In this document: one piece after another, positions 6,513-8,949 of the stretch
How positions within the stretch are numbered: position 1 is the first letter of the stretch
Layout: the number at the start of each line of letters is the position of its first letter
Assembly (NCBI GenBank): GCA_003702465.1
Contig: REGF01000044.1
Coordinates: 1 to 8,949 of the forward strand
Direction of reading: 5' to 3'
Length of the DNA: 8,949 nt
From: Candidatus Nitrosomarinus sp.
GTDB taxonomy: Archaea > Thermoproteota > Nitrososphaeria > Nitrososphaerales > Nitrosopumilaceae
Translations under genes and position numbers: made by a program
Notes under the pieces: generated by a model
Databases searched by the model: none
What the model was told of the DNA's origin: nothing
What the model saw: the letters and a program-made list of their open reading frames with translations, nothing else

Positions 6513-6953
6513 TTACTCAATCAATCTGTTGTCTTCTTTGATTGTATTTAATACAAGATGAGTTAAGGTATTTTCAACATTAGATATTGCAGAGATTTTT
6601 TTGATGAATTCACTCAACAATTCACGATTTTTAAATTTTGCAATTATCACCATATCTGCATCTCCAGTAATATCATAAACCGCTACAACATTATCATTTT
6701 GTGCAATTTCATTTTCAATATCTAACATTTTGCCTTTGTTTGTTTTAATTTCAATTATTGCAGTAATATCAAATCCAAGTAATTCATGATTAAGACGAAC
6801 TGAATATCCTTGGATAATTTTTTCTTCTTCAAGTTTTTTTATTCTTGAAAGAATTGTCACAGTTGAAACTCCCAATCTATGAGACAATTGTCTGGCAGAT
6901 TGTCGGCCATCTACTGAAAGATGTTTTAAAATTTCAATATCCTTATCGTCCAT
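6513..6953 (-). CDS. Lrp/AsnC family transcriptional regulator
   Basis: This 146-residue protein has the standard two-domain layout. Residues 1-50 form the AsnC-type helix-turn-helix: DDKDIEILKHLSVDGRQSARQ, then LSHRLGVSTVTILSRIKKLEEEKII, with the recognition helix at about 30-42. Residues about 60-140 form the RAM ligand-binding and oligomerisation domain, including ITGDADMVIIAKF (95-107), where the G-D-x-D turn matches the amino-acid pocket region. Such proteins form dimers to octamers, wrap DNA, and regulate amino-acid or energy metabolism, often with autoregulation. The ATG is preceded by AT-rich TATA-like sequence at about 6975-6985. It diverges from a stand-alone RAM-domain gene across a 159-bp gap containing a 10-bp inverted repeat that could be its operator. 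The family call is certain; the regulon and ligand are unknown. Confidence 0.93.
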   Translation of the reverse strand: MDDKDIEILKHLSVDGRQSARQLSHRLGVSTVTILSRIKKLEEEKIIQGYSVRLNHELLGFDITAIIEIKTNKGKMLDIENEIAQNDNVVAVYDITGDADMVIIAKFKNRELLSEFIKKISAISNVENTLTHLVLNTIKEDNRLIE

Positions 6954-6973
6954 TATAGATTATATTTACATCA

Positions 6974-7035
6974 AACAAATATTTAACAATATAGTAGAAA
7001 TTTAAAAAAATTTAATTTGAAACACAATATTTGTT
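6974..7035. promoter_or_regulatory. Paired inverted half-sites in the Lrp/RAM divergent promoter region
   Basis: AACAAATATT at 6974-6983 is exactly inverted as AATATTTGTT at 7026-7035, with 42 bp between them. The first copy overlaps the predicted TATA region of the Lrp gene. Widely spaced AT-rich half-sites of this kind suit Lrp-type octamers that loop or wrap DNA, so autoregulation is plausible. The base composition makes chance matches less surprising than they would be elsewhere. Confidence 0.3.
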
Positions 7036-7112
7036 ATAAAGATTAAATTAAAAATCACAATTAGTTAAATATCTTAAAATAGATTTTGAAGTATGATTGG
7101 AGTTGGAATTTA

Positions 7113-7352
7113 ATGTCTACAGCATATGTTCTCATTAATTGTGATTTAGGTTCAGAAGAATTTGTGATTTCAGAACTAAAATCTATTGAAGGAGTAACAG
7201 AAGTTCATGGAACGTTTGGTGCATACGACATACTTGCAAAAGTACAAGCAGATTTGGTTGAAAAATTAAGAGAGACAATAACCTGGAAGATTAGAAAAAT
7301 TGTCAAGATAAGATCAACATTAACTCTAATGGGCATTGAAGGACAAGGTTGA
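7113..7352 (+). CDS. Stand-alone Lrp/AsnC ligand-binding (RAM) domain protein
   Basis: This 79-residue protein corresponds only to the RAM domain of Lrp/AsnC regulators, with the alpha-beta ferredoxin-like pattern and no helix-turn-helix. TAYVLINCDLGSEEFVISEL (3-22) is strand 1 and helix 1. IEGVTEVHGTFGAYDILAKV (25-44) carries the G-x-x-D turn (G36, D39) aligned with G-D-x-D of full-length Lrp. IVKIRSTLTLMG (63-74) is the last strand. Such stand-alone proteins oligomerise, bind amino acids, and may modulate full-length Lrp partners. I chose ATG 7113 over TTG 7086 because residue 3 already begins strand 1 and GGAG at 7099-7102 gives a ribosome-binding match. The divergent full-length Lrp gene is an obvious candidate partner, which is inference from position. 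Confidence 0.88.
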   Translation: MSTAYVLINCDLGSEEFVISELKSIEGVTEVHGTFGAYDILAKVQADLVEKLRETITWKIRKIVKIRSTLTLMGIEGQG

Positions 7353-7472
7353 TTAAACGATAGAAAAATATCATTAAATAATAATTTAAAATAGTAAACA
7401 TTTGTTTCATTCAAATATTTTATTATAAACATTAATTAAGTAAATTTACAAAATGGTTTAAGTTTGATTATA

Positions 7473-7484
7473 ACTACTAGTAGT
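7473..7484. repeat. Perfect 12-bp palindrome before the first Cys-rich ORF
   Basis: ACTACTAGTAGT is a perfect palindrome ending one base before the ATG at 7486. If the transcript is leaderless, as at other genes here, the palindrome sits just upstream of the start site, where a bound repressor would block initiation. If transcribed, it could only form a very small hairpin. An operator is the better guess. Confidence 0.35.
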
Positions 7485-7485
7485 C

Positions 7486-7629
7486 ATGAGCTACTGTGTA
7501 GAATGCTTCGATACTGCAGAAGTATGTTTCTGTGAATTGGAAAAAGTGATTCTTAGTGAATACGTTGATGGGATGAGAGAATGCTCAGAACTAAAATGCT
7601 ATTGTAAGAAACACATTCCCAAAAGGTGA
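7486..7629 (+). CDS. Cys-rich zinc-binding-type microprotein A
   Basis: This 47-residue ORF begins MSYCVECFDTAEVCFCE. Cysteines fall in two ordered groups: C4-x2-C7-x6-C14-x-C16, and C33-x4-C38-x-C40-x2-H43. Seven Cys and one His could hold one or two zinc ions, and random translation of such AT-rich DNA would not be expected to give this regularity. Both groups recur elsewhere in the island: the first in the ORF right behind it, the second in the ORF at 8419. The ATG is clear and follows the 12-bp palindrome; a TATA box is weak. The stop (AGG TGA) is 4 nt before the next Cys-rich ORF, which reads in the +1 frame, so the two may be one frameshifted protein or an operon. The function is unknown; metal binding is inferred. 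Confidence 0.55.
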   Translation: MSYCVECFDTAEVCFCELEKVILSEYVDGMRECSELKCYCKKHIPKR

Positions 7630-7633
7630 TTTT

Positions 7634-7768
7634 TTGGATATCAATCCAAAATTCACCATTTGCATATTTTGTAATAGAATATTTGAAGAATGCATATGTA
7701 AATGCAGTTATTGTAATCAAAGAGATTCATGTGAATGTGTTTTATTTGATTCAATGACAGGAGGATAA
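7634..7768 (+). CDS. Cys-rich zinc-binding-type microprotein B, or C-terminal half of A
   Basis: This 44-residue reading from TTG 7634 has eight Cys in two repeats of one module: C10-x2-C13-x6-C20-x-C22 and C24-x2-C27-x5-C33-x-C35. The first has exactly the spacing of C4-C16 in the preceding ORF. No ATG or GTG is available before the Cys modules. The choices are TTG 7634, or entry from the preceding frame by a +1 slip at AGG TGA, giving a 93-residue three-module protein. Eight paired cysteines suggest two zinc knuckles or an Fe-S site, but no named family is recognised. It ends shortly before the candidate RNA at 7828. Confidence 0.45.
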   Translation: MDINPKFTICIFCNRIFEECICKCSYCNQRDSCECVLFDSMTGG

Positions 7769-7797
7769 ACAAAAATAATAAAATAAAAAAGATCAGA

Positions 7798-7810
7798 TTT
7801 TTATTTTATA
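7798..7810 (+). promoter_or_regulatory. TATA box for the candidate RNA at 7828
   Basis: TTTTATTTTATAA-type sequence is centred about 25 nt upstream of the first base of the 9-bp terminal stem. It is followed by the perfect 10-bp palindrome ATTACGTAAT (7811-7820), which lies between the TATA box and the predicted start and could be an operator. Confidence 0.4.
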
Positions 7811-7827
7811 ATTACGTAATTGTATTG

Positions 7828-7923
7828 TAAGCCAACACAGTATCCATTGTCACAAATTCCCCATCGTGTTACTGGTGTAAGCCTACCTGCTACATTACGT
7901 AAAGGATGTGATTAGTTGGCTTA
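7828..7923 (+). ncRNA. Candidate structured RNA with 9-bp terminal stem
   Basis: TAAGCCAAC (7828-7836) pairs perfectly with GTTGGCTTA (7915-7923), enclosing a segment clearly richer in G+C than its surroundings. Inside, CCATTGTCAC (7844-7853) can pair with GTGTTACTGG (7866-7875) with two mismatches. AGC/GCT (7880-7891) and ACAT/ATGT (7892-7909) can form further small hairpins, giving a branched shape. A TATA-like box sits about 25 nt upstream, and a T-rich stretch (TTATTTTTCC) begins at the 3' end. It is not a tRNA: there is no T-loop, and the terminal stem is longer than 7 bp. Orientation is uncertain, because the minus strand also has an AT-rich box and T-runs in suitable places. It also reads as a start-less 36-codon minus-strand frame containing GICDNGYCVG, so a coding remnant is the alternative. 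Confidence 0.4.
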
Positions 7924-7991
7924 TTTTTCCTTTGTTAAAAATTTAAAAAAAGAATGAATGAATTTTCATTTTAATCTAGAAATAATTTTAA

Positions 7992-8003
7992 TATTATTTA
8001 TGA
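7992..8003 (+). promoter_or_regulatory. TATA box before the 8026 hairpin
   Basis: TATTATTTATGA is centred about 26-28 nt upstream of 8026, where the long hairpin begins, as expected if transcription starts at the hairpin base. Confidence 0.3.
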
Positions 8004-8025
8004 TAAGTAAAGATTTGAAAACTTC

Positions 8026-8083
8026 AGATAGGTAATTAGAATTGAATAAGATATCCACTGCAATCAATTCAAATTATCTATCT
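8026..8083 (+). ncRNA. Candidate hairpin RNA (20-bp stem, 18-nt loop)
   Basis: AGATAGGTAATT... (8026-8045) pairs with ...AATTATCTATCT (8064-8083). In RNA this gives 18 Watson-Crick pairs, one G-U pair and a single A-A mismatch, around an 18-nt loop (8046-8063). It is the longest inverted repeat I found in the window. A TATA-like box at the start-site distance favours transcription from the plus strand. No T-run follows directly, so it does not look like a simple terminator. It could be a small regulatory RNA, a double-stranded binding site, or the remnant of a tiny inverted-repeat element; no flanking direct repeat is visible to support the last. Confidence 0.35.
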
Positions 8084-8120
8084 AATGACGGTTCAAAATC
8101 ATATTTTATTTAAAATCAAT

Positions 8121-8156
8121 TTCAAATATTTGTGAATAATTTTTCAATTATTTGAA
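8121..8156. repeat. 8-bp inverted repeat, possible weak terminator
   Basis: TTCAAATA (8121-8128) is inverted as TATTTGAA (8149-8156) with a 20-nt spacer containing TTTTT. It lies 40 nt past the 8026-8083 hairpin. All pairs but two are A-T, so it could be chance; if real, it might end that transcript. Confidence 0.2.
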
Positions 8157-8250
8157 TAAAAATTAAGAAAAGCGATAGTACTAGTTAAATGTCATTTTGA
8201 AAAATTATGTTTGGTAATGTCTACCAATCCATTGTTTGTAAGGACACTCT

Positions 8251-8340
8251 GATGGTGAAGGACAATACAACCAGGGAAACGTGGGAATATAGAAAGTGAA
8301 AGAATAACTACGTTTTCCGATTCTTCATCACCATTTTTTT
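8251..8340 (+). ncRNA. Candidate structured RNA with nested stems and T7 end
   Basis: GATGGTGA(A)GGA (8251-8262) pairs with TCT(T)CATCACCATT-side bases (8324-8335) over about 11 pairs including two G-U, with one A-A mismatch. Nested inside, GGGAAACGTGG (8274-8284) pairs with CTACGTTTTCC (8308-8318) over 11 pairs including two G-U, closing a purine-rich 23-nt loop. The outer stem runs directly into seven T residues (8334-8340), a good archaeal termination signal, so the plus strand is favoured. The 5' end is not defined; the raised G+C content begins near 8218. No C/D-box pair, tRNA, SRP or RNase P signature is visible. A 30-codon ORF (8207-8299, starting MFGNVYQSIVCKD) overlaps the 5' part and is the competing explanation. 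Confidence 0.4.
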
Positions 8341-8418
8341 AAAATTTTGTAAAAAATTAAACATTTGATAAGAAAAAAACAAGAGAATTTGAAATATCAT
8401 AATCATGTATAGTGGGTA

Positions 8419-8514
8419 ATGATGTTCCAAATTCAAGAATCATGTAAAGAGCGAAAATGTGGTTGTAAAGACCATGAAAATCAAAAAACTAGGCGTGGAA
8501 ATATGAGAAAATAA
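8419..8514 (+). CDS. 31-residue Cys-rich microprotein, or N-terminal piece of the next ORF
   Basis: The ORF begins MMFQIQESCKERKCGCKDHE. It carries C9-x4-C14-x-C16-x2-H19, exactly the spacing of C33-C40-H43 in the ORF at 7486. The rest is basic (KTRRGNMRK). An AT-rich element near 8393 is at the leaderless distance from ATG 8419. It ends with TAA at 8512-8514, and the same frame continues at once with TTG and a further 77 codons of Cys-rich protein. It may therefore be the first cistron of a pair, or the N-terminal zinc site of a protein interrupted by one stop codon. Four ligands could bind one zinc ion. The function is unknown. Confidence 0.45.
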   Translation: MMFQIQESCKERKCGCKDHENQKTRRGNMRK

Positions 8515-8751
8515 TTGCTAGAAAAACAATTTAATCCAAATTTTGTGTATAATGGGATTGTTCATTTTTACATGGATAAAAAAGGGTATTCAAAAGAGAA
8601 AGCAAACGAAATAGCCCAAGCAATTGTAAAAAGAGAAATTCAAAGAAGAATTTGTAAAAATGAATCATGTAAACATTTTTCCTACGACCACATTAGAAAT
8701 GAAGAAGTTTGTTTAGTGGCGGATTGTAGATGCAGAGAATTTACTAAATGA
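8515..8751 (+). CDS. Small zinc-binding-type protein, unknown function
   Basis: This is 78 residues if TTG 8515 is the start; the first ATG in frame is at 8572 and would give 59. The N-terminal half is a helical unit (FNPNFVYNGIVHFYMDKKG, then YSKEKANEIAQAIVKREIQRR) that looks like a genuine folded domain. The C-terminal half is a metal site: C47-x4-C52-x-H54-x4-H59-x6-C66-x4-C71-x-C73-x2-F. That pattern (CxH...H...C-x4-C-x-C-x2-F) recurs in small zinc-ribbon-like proteins generally, as I recall it. I prefer TTG, because the FNPNFVYNGIV segment looks conserved in character and would be lost from the ATG. The TTG directly abuts the TAA of the preceding same-frame ORF, so translational coupling or readthrough is possible. 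The role is unknown. Confidence 0.65.
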   Translation: MLEKQFNPNFVYNGIVHFYMDKKGYSKEKANEIAQAIVKREIQRRICKNESCKHFSYDHIRNEEVCLVADCRCREFTK

Positions 8752-8825
8752 GGATTTAAAGCAATTCAAACTTTACCATGTTGATAGACAATCTTATCTA
8801 ATTCCAATAAGGATATTTTCCTGAG

Positions 8826-8949
8826 ATGAAAGACGACAAAATGAAAATACTGTGCAAATGGTGTAATGTCCCTACACATTGTCACATAGTTAGTGAGGAA
8901 ATAGCTGAACATCAGGGGGCATATGGGATTGATGATGTAAAGATGGCTA
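8826..8949 (+). CDS. Small Cys/His-rich protein, 3' end outside window
   Basis: Forty-one codons are visible, beginning MKDDKMKILCKWCNVPTHCH, and the frame is still open at the right edge. C10-x2-C13-x5-C19-H20 resembles the C-x2-C-x5-C-x-C module of the ORF at 7634, with a His (H18 or H20) as a possible fourth ligand. ATG 8841 is an alternative start five codons in. The segment EEIAEHQGAYGIDDVKM after the knuckle looks like ordinary coding sequence. It continues the run of Cys-rich small proteins on the plus strand. No family is recognised. Confidence 0.55.
   Translation, partial: MKDDKMKILCKWCNVPTHCHIVSEEIAEHQGAYGIDDVKMA

Larger units (their letters stand above)
7769..8418. other. 650-bp stretch without a confident protein gene
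   Basis: This is the longest gene-poor stretch in the window. It is very AT-rich except for two islands of higher GC (about 7828-7923 and 8218-8335), both of which carry strong inverted repeats. A third strong hairpin lies between them. Only micro-ORFs of about 30 codons are open. I read it as a probable small-RNA locus. Confidence 0.45.

Noticed and set aside
7205..7432. 75-codon minus-strand ORF
   Set aside because: It is antisense to the RAM-domain gene and starts in AT-rich noncoding sequence.
7806..7916. Minus-strand 36-codon frame containing GICDNGYCVG
   Set aside because: It has no ATG, GTG or TTG start and is closed by stops on both sides; kept only as an alternative to the RNA reading.
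7828..7923. tRNA, possibly SelC-like because of the 9-bp terminal stem
   Set aside because: No T-loop consensus, no anticodon arm in the right place, and no CCA-adjacent structure on either strand.
8207..8299. 30-codon plus-strand ORF starting MFGNVYQSIVCKD
   Set aside because: Too short, with a single Cys and no motif, and it overlaps strong RNA-type pairing; noted as a competing explanation, not called.
8321..8333. TGATGA on the minus strand as a C box
   Set aside because: No D box (CTGA) lies at a suitable distance, so a C/D guide RNA is not supported.
7353..8949. CRISPR array, insertion sequence or integration site
   Set aside because: No regularly spaced direct repeats, transposase-like frame, target duplication or tRNA end is visible.

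Overview
The window is strongly AT-rich and dense with short intergenic gaps. It almost certainly comes from a marine ammonia-oxidising archaeon of the Nitrosopumilus type (Nitrososphaerota/Thaumarchaeota). The evidence is a bacterial-type UvrB in an archaeal setting, an F420-type LLM-class flavin/deazaflavin oxidoreductase, an iron-type alcohol dehydrogenase resembling the malonic semialdehyde reductase of the thaumarchaeal 3-hydroxypropionate/4-hydroxybutyrate cycle, an archaeal MOFRL-type glycerate kinase, and Lrp/AsnC plus stand-alone RAM-domain regulators. At many genes an AT-rich TATA-like box is centred about 25-27 nt upstream of the start codon, which implies leaderless mRNAs. I used this to choose several starts.

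Layout. Positions 1-1466 (minus) hold the N-terminal part of uvrB, cut by the window edge, behind an FMN-binding split-barrel protein. Positions 1552-2647 hold small genes: a lysine-rich coiled coil, a 29-residue C-x4-C microprotein, a winged-helix-like protein with a basic tail, and a small acidic protein. Positions 2675-6152 are a metabolic block: the LLM oxidoreductase and the Fe-ADH on minus, and glycerate 2-kinase on plus. Fe-ADH and glycerate kinase diverge from what looks like one shared, bidirectional TATA box at 4845-4855. Positions 6157-7352 hold a small conserved-looking protein, a full-length Lrp/AsnC regulator, and a divergent protein made only of the Lrp-type ligand domain.

Positions 7353-8949 are the unusual part. 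They are sparse and AT-rich, with five very short Cys/His-rich ORFs that share repeated spacings: C-x2-C-x5/6-C-x-C and C-x4-C-x-C-x2-[H/F]. Between them lie three segments with strong RNA-like inverted repeats: 7828-7923 (perfect 9-bp terminal stem), 8026-8083 (near-perfect 20-bp hairpin) and 8251-8340 (nested stems ending in T7). The first two have a TATA-like box at the right distance. Two pairs of the Cys-rich ORFs look artificially split. One pair is separated by an AGG-TGA junction where a +1 slip would fuse them. The other is separated by a single in-frame TAA followed directly by TTG. I consider this island of zinc-binding-type microproteins and candidate small RNAs the most likely place for something undescribed.

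Functional links. The Fe-ADH and glycerate kinase probably serve carbon fixation and C3 metabolism and may be co-regulated through their shared promoter. The full Lrp and the stand-alone RAM protein are candidates for mixed regulator assemblies. Everything said about the Cys-rich island beyond the visible motifs is inference.
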